A DNA stretch of 64,000 bases from Proteobacteria bacterium UBA981 (GTDB lineage Bacteria > Pseudomonadota > Gammaproteobacteria > Ga0077536). The stretch is taken from positions 447,876-511,875 of the forward strand of contig DBBP01000008.1 in NCBI GenBank assembly GCA_002292285.1, given 5' to 3'. Every line of letters begins with the position of its first letter. Position 1 is the first letter of the stretch. The position numbers and the translations under genes are program-made. The notes under the pieces were generated by a model, which saw only the letters and a list, made by a program, of their open reading frames with translations, had not been told where the DNA came from and ran no database searches. Shown here in pieces: positions 8,366-17,167 of the stretch.

Positions 8366-10213
8366 CTAGTGCGCCGTAGTCCCTGAAGTAATGGCTGCAA
8401 TGCCACTGCGCATCACCAGCGGCAAAAATTTGTGCGCCTGCGTCGCCACTGCTGCGGGTTCGACAATGGGTAGCGAACACTGATCATCGTTGCAGATATA
8501 CATCGAAGCGCGAGCACGGGCCGGATAGCGCCCCGGGGCTTCGGCATGCACCAGCTTGCGCGGTTCGAAGACAGCACGGCCTGCGGCCAATAAGGCGAGC
8601 GCTGGTGCGCCCTCCCCGACCACTGAGAACTCCACATAACCTGCGCTGAGCAATTCCAGTGCGAGCGCAAGACTGCCCGTGATGCGACCTTCACGGCGCA
8701 CAATGGCTGGCGCGGCTACCGCGCGTATCGTTTTTTCCGCAGCTGCCTTCATGCCTGGATTTTTATTCAGCACGGCGAGACGGTAGAGCAGCCGCGCGGC
8801 GGCAGCGTTGTCCTCCAGCGGTTTACGACGCGCGACAATGGCATCGACTTCACTCGCCGGTGCGGAGAAAAATCCGCCCAGTCGTTCGTCACCGAGTGTT
8901 TCGCTTAAGCCGTTCGCGATCGCCAGCGCCCGGACACGCCATTGTTCGTCGCCGCCAGCCTGATAAAGAGACAGTGCCGCGAGGCCAAAATGTGCCTGCG
9001 TGCGCAGATACGGGAGTCCCGTGACGGTTACACCGTGGACTCGAGCGCCACCTTTGAGATGCTCATTAGCGCCAAACTGCTGCAGCCATCCTGCTGGCGT
9101 CTGCCGTTCGTCAATCAGTACTTGCGCTGCTTTGAGCGCCGTATCGAAATAGCGCGAATCTCCACTCGCCTCAAAAGCCCGCACTAGCCCGCTGATAACG
9201 CGTGCATTCACATCAGTATAGATTGCTTTATCGACCAACGGCAGGCCATGGCCACGTCGACCGGCATCATCAAGCGCATAGTAGTCATCAATGCTCATGT
9301 CCTGCGCTAGATCAGGGCCGGTGTCTTTCTGATTCGCGTAAAAAGTCCCACTGGGCGAACTCATCCAGTCACGGAGATAGCGATGGATATTTTGCAGCCC
9401 GGCTTCGAACGCGCGGTCGCCACTCACCTGCAAAGCGTCGGCAAACAGCTGTAAGGCAGCCGCCTGACTTTCGAGACGCTTCTCCCGTACGACGTTGTCC
9501 CAGCTATCGAACGAGGCATAGAACATGCCGCCCCATACCAGGTCGAGTTGTTGTAGAAATCCGTAGGCCGTTTTCAGCGCGCGTGCTGTTGAGACGTCAT
9601 CACCGTAGAGCAATCCGCGCAGAAATAACTGTAGCGTAGGCTCAGCGTACTCGAGAATTTTTGCATCCCCCCAGCCGCCTCGCTCATCGTCGAACGTATT
9701 ATCGAGCTGCCTGCGTACCTGCTCGCGCAATTCCAGCAACGGACCGGCCAGCACTTCCTGAGGCGCGCCGTAAGGGGCCAAATCGTCAGCTTTTAAAATG
9801 CCTTTCTGATTCCGTTCGATGACCTGCTCAAGCAGTTGCAAAAAGTCATCCGGTCGTCGACTACCGCGAATAGCGAATACCTGACGGCCATCCGGCTGCA
9901 GAAACGCGGTTGCGGGCCAGGCCCAGTCTGAATAGCGTTCGCCAATATCGGGCTGCATTTCGCTATCGACCTGGATAGCGACGAAATGCCGATTAATAAA
10001 CTCAATCACTCGCGGATCTGAGAAGGTATTCTCTTCCATCATCCGACACGCCGTGCAGCCTTCGTGCCCGACGTTCACCACAATGGGCCGCATGGCCTTG
10101 CGTGCGTCCTCGAAGGCACCAACACCCCAGGTACGCCAGCTTATGCCAGCGTCGGCAGCTTGACTGACGACCAGCAAAAGACTCGGGAGCAGCAGCTTAT
10201 TTCTTGCGCGCAT
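8366..10213 (-). CDS. Exported DUF255/thioredoxin-domain protein (YyaL/SPATA20-like)
   Basis: 615 residues. The N-terminus has a signal peptide (LLLPSLLLVVSQAADAG), then a thioredoxin-like domain at ~25-140 with the redox motif Cys53-Thr-Ala-Cys56 (HEGCTACRMMEENTFSDPRV), characteristic of DUF255. The remaining ~450 residues resemble the alpha/alpha six-hairpin barrel found in YyaL/SPATA20 proteins (AAQVLIDERQTPAGWL, LGGFFSAP). Family members usually are cytosolic and ~670 residues; this one looks exported and slightly shorter. The substrate is unknown; a thiol-redox or glycan-related role is possible. It is convergent with the small basic protein. Confidence 0.85.
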   Translation of the reverse strand: MRARNKLLLPSLLLVVSQAADAGISWRTWGVGAFEDARKAMRPIVVNVGHEGCTACRMMEENTFSDPRVIEFINRHFVAIQVDSEMQPDIGERYSDWAWPATAFLQPDGRQVFAIRGSRRPDDFLQLLEQVIERNQKGILKADDLAPYGAPQEVLAGPLLELREQVRRQLDNTFDDERGGWGDAKILEYAEPTLQLFLRGLLYGDDVSTARALKTAYGFLQQLDLVWGGMFYASFDSWDNVVREKRLESQAAALQLFADALQVSGDRAFEAGLQNIHRYLRDWMSSPSGTFYANQKDTGPDLAQDMSIDDYYALDDAGRRGHGLPLVDKAIYTDVNARVISGLVRAFEASGDSRYFDTALKAAQVLIDERQTPAGWLQQFGANEHLKGGARVHGVTVTGLPYLRTQAHFGLAALSLYQAGGDEQWRVRALAIANGLSETLGDERLGGFFSAPASEVDAIVARRKPLEDNAAAARLLYRLAVLNKNPGMKAAAEKTIRAVAAPAIVRREGRITGSLALALELLSAGYVEFSVVGEGAPALALLAAGRAVFEPRKLVHAEAPGRYPARARASMYICNDDQCSLPIVEPAAVATQAHKFLPLVMRSGIAAITSGTTAH

Positions 10214-10312
10214 CGCTTTAACCTGTCGGTGACATTAGCGTCCAGACTAATCGGACCCTGATTAGCGCGATTAGTTTGCTCTGCAACACAATTTGGCCCC
10301 GCCAGGACGAAT

Positions 10313-11800
10313 TTAGTGAACCAACGGCCCGCAGCGGACTTCAAAGCGTTCGCACACACGGTCCAGTGCGCGGCGAAAATGCGCGCGCTTGTGCGCCCCG
10401 TCCGCGCGTAATCTGGATACCGCGAACAGGCGGCGGTGCAGCGGGAACCAGCGGTCGAAATCGAGCCCGCAATTCAGCATGACCGAGTTCGGCACGGCTT
10501 CGACGATGAGCCCGATGTTGTACAGCAGATGGACCATCGCGGTGAACGGCAGCGCCGACTTCGAGCATTCATTAAGACCCTGAAAATCGAGTTCATAGAG
10601 CGGCAGGGTTTGGAGCTTGTCGAGATAAAACAAATGGACGAGAAAATAGGCATCGAAGCTGGTCAGGAAATGGATAGTCGAGGTCGGTTGCACGGAAACG
10701 ACGGCACCATGCTCGGATAAATAGGGTTCGTAAGGATGTGGCTCGCGTAAGACATAGCCGGTGCAATTAATAATCCATGCGTCGCGCTCAATCACGCGCC
10801 GCTCGCCGGAACGAAGCACCATCACCGTAGCGTCGCCCTCGTCGATAATATCGCTGACATAATCCATCACAATGTCGCGGGCACCACTGGCGATAACGTC
10901 GTTTTCGGCCTGCGACAAAACGCCGAACACGAATTGCCGGCATTGCGGATTCAGTTGGGTGGTGTAGTGTGCGCTGAAGTAATCAAGCACCTCGTCTTCA
11001 TTGTCTCCGTCGAACAGGAGTCCCAGTTCCAGAAACGTTTCGAGCGATGTTTTACCCCCCCACCATCGCCGCAATCCGGTCGGGAACGTAGTGTCGCGCG
11101 AAGTAAAAACCGTGCCCCGTCCGACCATCAGCGATACCTGCTTGTCCTTGAAACGACTGAGCAAGGCATGCGCTGTGTCCATTGCGGTCTTGCCGCCGCC
11201 GACGATATAAACCGGCTTGTCGCTAGCACGCATTTCTTCGCCAAGCAGGTCGAACGAATCTGGCGAAATCGATCGCACATTAGTACTGGAAAATGGCAGC
11301 GCGGCATTCTGCGGGATCTGAAAACCAAGCGCCTTGACGCAACGCCGCGCCTTGATTTGCACGCGCTTGCCGCTCTCATCGCCCTCCGCACACTCGACGA
11401 GCACGGAGTAAGATCCGTCGGCTTCTTCCACTTCACGGTGCGACAAGTAGAGGCAGCCATAACGTTGTTCGAGTTGGACCTCGGCTTGCAGGGTTTGCAG
11501 GCAATGATCGAAATGGTCGAGAACTTCCGTTCGATCCGCCAGATGCGCAGGTGTGCGAGCCGGCTCCCAGGGGATATCTCCGGCAGTGAACATGCGGTGA
11601 GGCTGGTGCAGGCGGACGTAATTGTAGGTCTGGTTCCACATCCCGCCAGGTTTCGGATTGCGGTCGACAAGAATCACTTTGTCGTCGGGCTTCAAATAGC
11701 GACTCGCGGCATACAAGGCATTCATCCCGGCGATGCCGGCACCGACGATACACAGCTCACACGCTTGCACACCTGAACTGTCTTGGTCTTCATTAGTCAT
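10313..11800 (-). CDS. FAD-dependent NAD(P)H monooxygenase-like oxidoreductase
   Basis: 495 residues. An N-terminal Rossmann fold with GAGIAG at residues 20-25 binds FAD. A second one near residue 200 (YIVGGGKTAMDTAHAL) binds NAD(P)H. The PGGMWNQTYNYVRLHQPHRMF segment is typical of flavin monooxygenase / Baeyer-Villiger-like class B enzymes. The diagnostic Baeyer-Villiger fingerprint FxGxxxHxxxW is not visible, so an FMO-like N- or S-oxygenase or a plain oxidoreductase is equally likely. It lies just downstream of the MscS gene on the same strand (24-bp gap). Confidence 0.85.
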   Translation of the reverse strand: MTNEDQDSSGVQACELCIVGAGIAGMNALYAASRYLKPDDKVILVDRNPKPGGMWNQTYNYVRLHQPHRMFTAGDIPWEPARTPAHLADRTEVLDHFDHCLQTLQAEVQLEQRYGCLYLSHREVEEADGSYSVLVECAEGDESGKRVQIKARRCVKALGFQIPQNAALPFSSTNVRSISPDSFDLLGEEMRASDKPVYIVGGGKTAMDTAHALLSRFKDKQVSLMVGRGTVFTSRDTTFPTGLRRWWGGKTSLETFLELGLLFDGDNEDEVLDYFSAHYTTQLNPQCRQFVFGVLSQAENDVIASGARDIVMDYVSDIIDEGDATVMVLRSGERRVIERDAWIINCTGYVLREPHPYEPYLSEHGAVVSVQPTSTIHFLTSFDAYFLVHLFYLDKLQTLPLYELDFQGLNECSKSALPFTAMVHLLYNIGLIVEAVPNSVMLNCGLDFDRWFPLHRRLFAVSRLRADGAHKRAHFRRALDRVCERFEVRCGPLVH

Positions 11801-11824
11801 AGTGGTGGTTTCCTGCCCGATACA

Positions 11825-12892
11825 TCATGCGCTGCCTTCCACGGTCATACGGTCAGCATCGCCGATGACTTCGATGGTATGGGTCAACGGTGTATTCAGT
11901 TCAATCTGCTCGCGCTGCGCAACATCGTAGGCAGCGCGGTTGATGGCGAAAGCGGCATCGATCAAGCCGTAGCTGTTTGACAGCCAGTAGACTAATCGCC
12001 AACTCACGCCGTGATCGCCAGTAGCAGCCAGACGCGCGACCGCCGGGCGGTCCGTATTGATACTCTTATCTGACTCGCAGGCTGCCGTCCAGATTTGCTC
12101 AAACAAATCTTCGACCCGTTCGCTGTCAACGCCATACCCGATCTGAAAGTCAGCCGAGCGCATCAGGCCCTTGCCAGCGCTTTTGCTGAGGATTTCTATC
12201 TTGCTGGCGCGCAGTCTGGCATTGGGAATAATGATGATGTGGCGGGCGCGCAAGTCGCGCAGACGCGTTTGCGTGAGCGTGGTCTGGATGACGATACCGA
12301 GAAGGTCTAATTCATTCACCTCGATGAGCGTACCCGGTTCAATGTCACCGTTGTACAGTAGGATCAAGCCGTGAATGTTATCCGGCGCCCAGTAGTCTTT
12401 CGTTGAAAACAACACGATAAGCAGGCCGCCGAGCACGCTGGTCGCTTTCAACCAACTGGTCATCCCCCAAATATTGATGACGACCAGGACCACCGTAACC
12501 GCAGTCAGAATTAGTGTAATCAGCGAGAACATTTCCGACTGATAGGTCTCAGATCGGTACGCCGTGCCATCGATGTCTCGTACTCTACCGTAACGCTTAA
12601 GGATTAATGTCGCGATAGCGTAGTGCGTCATCACGGCAACCAGCAAAGTAAGACCGGTTTGCGACAATTGTTTGGCGAAGTCGAGGAACAGGATGGCGCT
12701 GAAATAGAGTACGAACAGAATCACGTTGGCCGCGCGTATCGTATACACACGACTCGCCACCACGGCCTCGTCGCTGGACGGGCGAATGAGCTGCACGACT
12801 GTAGTGGCGAACAGAAACAACAACAAATTGAACGCGAGCACCGCGTAATCGAAGGTGTTAAATACCGCCAACAGTGGCACGACGTCTTGCAT
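11825..12892 (-). CDS. MscS-family mechanosensitive ion channel
   Basis: 355 residues with four to five hydrophobic helices in the first ~185 residues. Next comes the MscS beta domain (DIEPGTLIEVNELDLLGIV with QTTLTQTRLRDLRARHIIIIPN), where 'P-N' marks the conserved end of the beta barrel. The C-terminal alpha/beta domain follows (RSADFQIGYGVDSERVEDL). Such channels release solutes from the inner membrane upon osmotic down-shock. The TM3-like helix (ATSVLGGLLIVLFSTKDYW) is Gly/Ala-containing but less regular than in E. coli MscS. It is divergent from the CMD gene. Confidence 0.88.
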   Translation of the reverse strand: MQDVVPLLAVFNTFDYAVLAFNLLLFLFATTVVQLIRPSSDEAVVASRVYTIRAANVILFVLYFSAILFLDFAKQLSQTGLTLLVAVMTHYAIATLILKRYGRVRDIDGTAYRSETYQSEMFSLITLILTAVTVVLVVINIWGMTSWLKATSVLGGLLIVLFSTKDYWAPDNIHGLILLYNGDIEPGTLIEVNELDLLGIVIQTTLTQTRLRDLRARHIIIIPNARLRASKIEILSKSAGKGLMRSADFQIGYGVDSERVEDLFEQIWTAACESDKSINTDRPAVARLAATGDHGVSWRLVYWLSNSYGLIDAAFAINRAAYDVAQREQIELNTPLTHTIEVIGDADRMTVEGSA

Positions 12893-12996
12893 CTAGCTGA
12901 ATTCCGCGTGGGCCCGACTCGATGTGATTATAAGGAAAGCTGCACCGGCCGTATTGGCGTCAACCACGTCTTACATCAATCAACAAAGGAGACAAG

Positions 12997-13392
12997 ATGG
13001 ACGAGCAACGATTCAAGCAAGGCCTGGAGAAACGTAAGGCGGTCCTCGGTGGCGATTATGTCGAGCAAACCCTTGCCAACGCCAATGACTTTAGTCGTCC
13101 GTTTCAGGAAATGATGGCGGAATACTGCTGGGGCTTTGGCTGGGGCGACGAAACGCTACCTGCGAAGACTCGCAGCATGTTGAACCTGACGATGATCGCA
13201 GCCCTCAATCGCATGCACGAATGGGAGCTACATCTCAACGGGGCGATAAAAAACGGCGTCAGCAAGGATGAGATTCAGGCCATTCTCCATCACATCGCAA
13301 TCTATTGTGGTGTGCCGGCGGGCGTTGAATGCTTTCGCATCGCTAACCGAGTTTTCGCCGCGCTCGAAGATGATGAGGAGCAGGCCAGCTAG
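12997..13392 (+). CDS. Carboxymuconolactone decarboxylase (CMD) family protein
   Basis: 131 residues, the usual length for the family. The CMD core is visible: LPAKTRSMLNLTMIAALNR, then ILHHIAIYCGVPAGVECFR with the conserved His-Cys/Glu region. PcaC decarboxylates gamma-carboxymuconolactone in protocatechuate catabolism; other members are AhpD-like peroxidase partners, but no CxxC pair is present, which favours the PcaC-like side. A strong ribosome site (AAAGGAGA) precedes the ATG. Its 3' end overlaps the convergent kinase gene by 4 bp. No other protocatechuate gene is nearby, so the substrate is open. Confidence 0.9.
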   Translation: MDEQRFKQGLEKRKAVLGGDYVEQTLANANDFSRPFQEMMAEYCWGFGWGDETLPAKTRSMLNLTMIAALNRMHEWELHLNGAIKNGVSKDEIQAILHHIAIYCGVPAGVECFRIANRVFAALEDDEEQAS

Positions 13393-14462
13393 CGCAGGCG
13401 ACTGATAGCCTGCTCGGCTAATTTGAGTGCAACATCGATGCGATGACGCAAATCGTCAAGATCGATACCGACAGTGCTTTTCTTACCTTCGAGATAGCGC
13501 GCGTAAACGCCGTGAATGATCATCGCGGTCTTGAGCCAGTTGAATCCGATGTAGAAATCCAGGCGCGATAAATCGCGTCCGGTGCGCTCGGCATAGCGCG
13601 CTGCCACCGCTTCGCGTGACGGGAAACCACTGAGGGCCGTCGCCGCGTTTTCTCGCCCCGGGGTTTCGTCTTCAGGCAAAGCCCATTGATTCAGTGCGTA
13701 GGCGAGATCGGCCAGCGGATCACCGAGCGTCGAAATTTCCCAGTCCAGGACGGTCGAAATTTTCGAGTCAGCCCCAATCAGGCAGTTGTGCAACCCGTAA
13801 TCACCGTGAACCACCCGTGCAGGACCTTGTTCTGGGATGTTGTCGCTAAGGTAACGCTGCATGTCATGCAAGCGCGGATCATCGTAGTCGGCAGCCTCCG
13901 CCGACGACGTCCAGGAACGATACCAGGTGCGCAATTGGCGCCCGACGTAGTCGACTTTTTTACCCAGGCCACCGAGACCGATAACATCCGGGTCGAGCGA
14001 GTGCAGGTCGGCCAACACATCAATAAACGACCACGCCAGCGTGGTGCGGTTGGCCTCCGGGACCCATTCACGAGTTTCATCCGCGTTATACAACGCGCGC
14101 CCTTCGACCAGGCCCATGACGTAGAAATGCGCTCCGGTTACTGCCGGATCCGGGCAGAACCCCAGTGCCGCCGCTACGGGCACCGCCGTCGGCCCGAGCG
14201 CCGAAATGATCGACCATTCGCGTTCCATGTCGTGCGCTTTTGGTAGCAACTCGCCCATTGGCGGGCGGCGAATGACCGCGCTACGGTCCTGGGCATCGTC
14301 GAGCCGATAGGTCAGATTCGAGTGCCCCCCTTCGAGTCGGGTCCAACGCAATGGCACGCTCAAGTTCTGAACGTGTTCGCTAATCCAGCTCTCAACTGCG
14401 GCAACGTCGTAACCCTGCGGATCGGGTGAGGTCGGGTCGGCGATGTTGGGAGAGTCAGTCAT
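13389..14462 (-). CDS. APH-type phosphotransferase (ACAD10/11 kinase-like)
   Basis: About 357 residues with the kinase features of the aminoglycoside phosphotransferase fold: HGDYGLHNCLI (catalytic loop) and VLDWEISTLGDPLADLAY (metal-binding Asp). This branch resembles the N-terminal kinase of eukaryotic ACAD10/11 and its bacterial homologues, which often accompany acyl-CoA dehydrogenases and phosphorylate hydroxyacyl-CoA-type substrates. The ATG at 14462 has GAGG 6 nt upstream; an in-frame GTG at 14480 is less likely. It is not expected to confer antibiotic resistance. Confidence 0.87.
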   Translation of the reverse strand: MTDSPNIADPTSPDPQGYDVAAVESWISEHVQNLSVPLRWTRLEGGHSNLTYRLDDAQDRSAVIRRPPMGELLPKAHDMEREWSIISALGPTAVPVAAALGFCPDPAVTGAHFYVMGLVEGRALYNADETREWVPEANRTTLAWSFIDVLADLHSLDPDVIGLGGLGKKVDYVGRQLRTWYRSWTSSAEAADYDDPRLHDMQRYLSDNIPEQGPARVVHGDYGLHNCLIGADSKISTVLDWEISTLGDPLADLAYALNQWALPEDETPGRENAATALSGFPSREAVAARYAERTGRDLSRLDFYIGFNWLKTAMIIHGVYARYLEGKKSTVGIDLDDLRHRIDVALKLAEQAISRLR

Positions 14463-14568
14463 ACAAACCTCAGTACGCACACCCGATTTTGTGGGCTGCG
14501 CAATTTATCGAATGTCGAGCGCGGGTCGAAATTAGCGCGCGCCTTTAGCCAATCAAATTTAGGGGCAT

Positions 14569-16335
14569 CTACAGCGCAAAGGTAAAAATCATCGCGCTGG
14601 GGTTGGTATTTTCAAGTCCGGGCACAGCATCAATCCACCATTTCGGCATCGTGCCGCCAAAACCGACTGCAACGGTAATGAACTGTTTGCCGTCCACTGC
14701 GTAGCTCATCACGGGCGCGATAATTCCCGAACCCGTCGGAAAGCGCCACAGCTCTTGCAGCGTTTGTGCATCGTAAGCGATGACATCACCATCTGGCATC
14801 GCAGAGAACACCAGATTGCCGGCCGTCGCCAGCAGCCCCCCCAACAGCGGATAGCGGGTCTCCAGCTTGTGAACGACTTTGCCTTGCTTCACGTCGACCA
14901 CGGTCAGGCTACCGGTGATAACTTCCGGGTTGGTAATGCCCCCTGCGGTAAACCACTCACGCGGAATATTCGTGCCGCCCTCCTCGACCGGGCTGGTACT
15001 AATCTTGCCGCAACTCTCTATCACCGGAATGTACAGGCGTCCAAGACCCGGATGGTAAGCCATCGGGATCCAGTTCTTGCCGCCCATCGCGCCCGGACAC
15101 ATCAGCTCCGATTGCGGCTTCGCGCGACTTGGCGCAACGCCGGCGTAATGTTGAATCTTTGCTTCCGGATCGTAGTCCACTGGCTTACCGGTTTGCGCAT
15201 CGATACCAGCCGTCCAGTTGAGTCGTTTGACGAACGGCGTGGCGTAAACGAATGCGCCATTGGTGCGGTCGATGGCATACAGGAAACCGTTGCGATCGGC
15301 ATGCAATATCATCTTGCGCGGAACGTTGTCGACTTCCGAGTCAATCAACACGAGTTCATTGACGCCGTCGTAGTCGAACGGATCGTTCGGCGTATATTGA
15401 AAATGGAACTTGATCTCGCCGCTTGCCGGGTCGAGCGCGATGGCACTGTTTGAGTACAGATTGTCGCCCGGCCGATACTCGCGATCCCAATCAGGTCCCG
15501 GGTTGCCGACACCCCAATAAATCAAATCAAGTTCAGCGTCATAAGAGCCGGTAACCCAGGTCGAGCCGCCGCCCGTTTTATAAGCCTCATGGGTGTCGAC
15601 CCAAGTGTCGCCACCGGGTTCGTCAGGTGCGGGGATGGTGTAGCGACGCCAGCGCCGTTTGCCCGTATTTAGATCAGTGGCTTCCAGCCAGCCACGAATA
15701 CCAAACTCAGCGCCAGACACCCCCGTAATGGCCATGTCCTTGACAATAAGCGGGGCCGCCGTGATGGTCTCGCCAATTTCGGGTGAGGCGACTTCGGCTT
15801 CCCATTTAATGTCTCCCGAAGCTTTATCGGTCGCGATGAGACGCCCGTCGAGCGTATGCGAGAGCACCAGGCCACCCCACAAAGCGGGGCCTTTGTTGTC
15901 GATGCCACAACAGGCTATTTCACCGGCCCAATCTTTATCCGTGGCGGGGTCCATACGCCAGACGAATTTCGCGCGCCCGCCGTGCACATCAATTTTGGTC
16001 ACCACGCCCCAACCGTCGATGGCGTACATGAATCCATCCTCGACCAGCGGTGTACCTTCCAATCCTGCAATCGGCCAAATCCCACCACCCTCAGTACCCC
16101 CGAGGGCATAAGTCCAGGCGACCTTGAGGTCGGCTACATTGCCGCGATTGATTTCGTCGAGCCGCGAATAGCGTTGCGCGTCGTACGTATTGTGGTGATG
16201 CAACCAATTGTGAGGCTCGTCAGTCGCACTCACCAAGCGTTCGCTAGTGGTGTTGCCGGTCCGTTCGGCTGCCAGTGTATTGCCGCTCAATGCCGTGCAT
16301 ACACACAGAACCAGAGTCCAATCTTTTAAGTCCAT
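14569..16335 (-). CDS. PQQ-dependent alcohol dehydrogenase with lanthanide-type metal site
   Basis: 588 residues. A signal peptide (LCVCTALSGNTLAA) and eight-bladed quinoprotein propeller repeats are visible. The adjacent-cysteine pair Cys142-Cys143 (ACCG) forms the ring disulfide next to PQQ. Probable metal ligands are Glu210 (SGAEFGIRG), Asn278 (GNPGPD) and the catalytic Asp321. Asp323 follows in DPFDYDGVNE: an Asp two residues after the catalytic one is the accepted hallmark of lanthanide-dependent enzymes (XoxF, PedH), whereas calcium enzymes have Ala, Ser or Thr. It oxidises alcohols in the periplasm. There is no fused heme domain; the cytochrome c gene 15 bp upstream is the likely electron acceptor. 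Confidence 0.92.
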   Translation of the reverse strand: MDLKDWTLVLCVCTALSGNTLAAERTGNTTSERLVSATDEPHNWLHHHNTYDAQRYSRLDEINRGNVADLKVAWTYALGGTEGGGIWPIAGLEGTPLVEDGFMYAIDGWGVVTKIDVHGGRAKFVWRMDPATDKDWAGEIACCGIDNKGPALWGGLVLSHTLDGRLIATDKASGDIKWEAEVASPEIGETITAAPLIVKDMAITGVSGAEFGIRGWLEATDLNTGKRRWRRYTIPAPDEPGGDTWVDTHEAYKTGGGSTWVTGSYDAELDLIYWGVGNPGPDWDREYRPGDNLYSNSAIALDPASGEIKFHFQYTPNDPFDYDGVNELVLIDSEVDNVPRKMILHADRNGFLYAIDRTNGAFVYATPFVKRLNWTAGIDAQTGKPVDYDPEAKIQHYAGVAPSRAKPQSELMCPGAMGGKNWIPMAYHPGLGRLYIPVIESCGKISTSPVEEGGTNIPREWFTAGGITNPEVITGSLTVVDVKQGKVVHKLETRYPLLGGLLATAGNLVFSAMPDGDVIAYDAQTLQELWRFPTGSGIIAPVMSYAVDGKQFITVAVGFGGTMPKWWIDAVPGLENTNPSAMIFTFAL

Positions 16336-16350
16336 GTCATGTCCTCTCGT

Positions 16351-16872
16351 CTACTCATTGTCTGGCCGGGTCGGCGCCATTGATTTGCAGCGCCTTGCAT
16401 CGGCGCCCCAGAATGCCACGCAATCGTCGTATCCAGGCGTGCCGCGGCCCTGAATCCAGGTCTGCACATACTCGACTACGGCCGCGATATCGCGATCTTT
16501 GAGAAAATAATGCGCGCGCGGCGGCATAGCGCCTTCAAGCTCCTCGGCCGACGTGTCGTAACAGTGGCGTTCGTCATCGCCATAAACCCCGCGCTGGTGA
16601 TATGGCATGCGTGTCCCGGGTCGCCCGCAACGGATAACCATCGTGAGCCCGGCCGTATCGAGCGGCGTCTCACGCAGCGATAAGGCCATTCCGCCATAGC
16701 CGCCGCCACCACCACCGTGCCACTTGTGGCAACCGACGCAGTTGGCCTTTTTGTACACTGCTTTGCCGGCACTGCGCACTTTCTCAACGGCAAATGCTGA
16801 GCCACTCAGGCCGAGAGCGAAAATGACGCTCGCGATGGCGGCGCGGAACAGGGTTGCTAAAAATAACTGCAT
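16351..16872 (-). CDS. Periplasmic c-type cytochrome, partner of the PQQ dehydrogenase
   Basis: About 173 residues with a signal peptide (MQLFLATLFRAAIASVIFAL, cleavage after SAFA) and one heme site, Cys45-Val-Gly-Cys48-His49. A Gly-rich loop (GGGGGGYGG) follows, and a MPPRAHYFL segment offers a possible axial Met. The C-terminal region holds further Cys residues (HCYD, DDC, RRC) that may form disulfides. I chose the ATG at 16872 because it begins the signal peptide; an in-frame GTG at 16911 would add 13 polar residues. It is co-transcribed with the PQQ enzyme and should carry electrons from it to the terminal oxidase chain. Confidence 0.88.
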   Translation of the reverse strand: MQLFLATLFRAAIASVIFALGLSGSAFAVEKVRSAGKAVYKKANCVGCHKWHGGGGGGYGGMALSLRETPLDTAGLTMVIRCGRPGTRMPYHQRGVYGDDERHCYDTSAEELEGAMPPRAHYFLKDRDIAAVVEYVQTWIQGRGTPGYDDCVAFWGADARRCKSMAPTRPDNE

Positions 16873-17167
16873 GAAAAAATCTGACAGCTCAATCGAACGT
16901 TTGCGAAGCACAACCCCGATTGTAAACCGTAGTGGCGCCAGCCGGGATTGTTCGCCGCCGCGTCTTGAGAGCAGACTCCTGAAAATCGTCTGTGCCGTCT
17001 CCGGAGCCAGCCTTGTGGTCCCAACGGCACCAACACCACTGTGCTAACCCTCGCAGGCATATGAAAACCGTCAGCAACAATAAAGCTGCTCGCGTTTACC
17101 CTGCTGGTGGACATCGTAGCGCCATGCTTACAATGCCTCGTCATATTTTTGTCGGGGAGAATCATCA

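Noticed and set aside
10934..11776. Plus-strand ORF of 280 residues
   Set aside because: It is antisense to the FAD monooxygenase gene, whose two Rossmann motifs make the minus frame certain.
13389..14462. Aminoglycoside resistance gene
   Set aside because: The fold is shared, but the sequence and neighbourhood fit the ACAD10/11-like metabolic kinases, and nothing indicates resistance.
14755..15453. Plus-strand ORF of 232 residues
   Set aside because: It is a shadow of the PQQ dehydrogenase gene in another frame.
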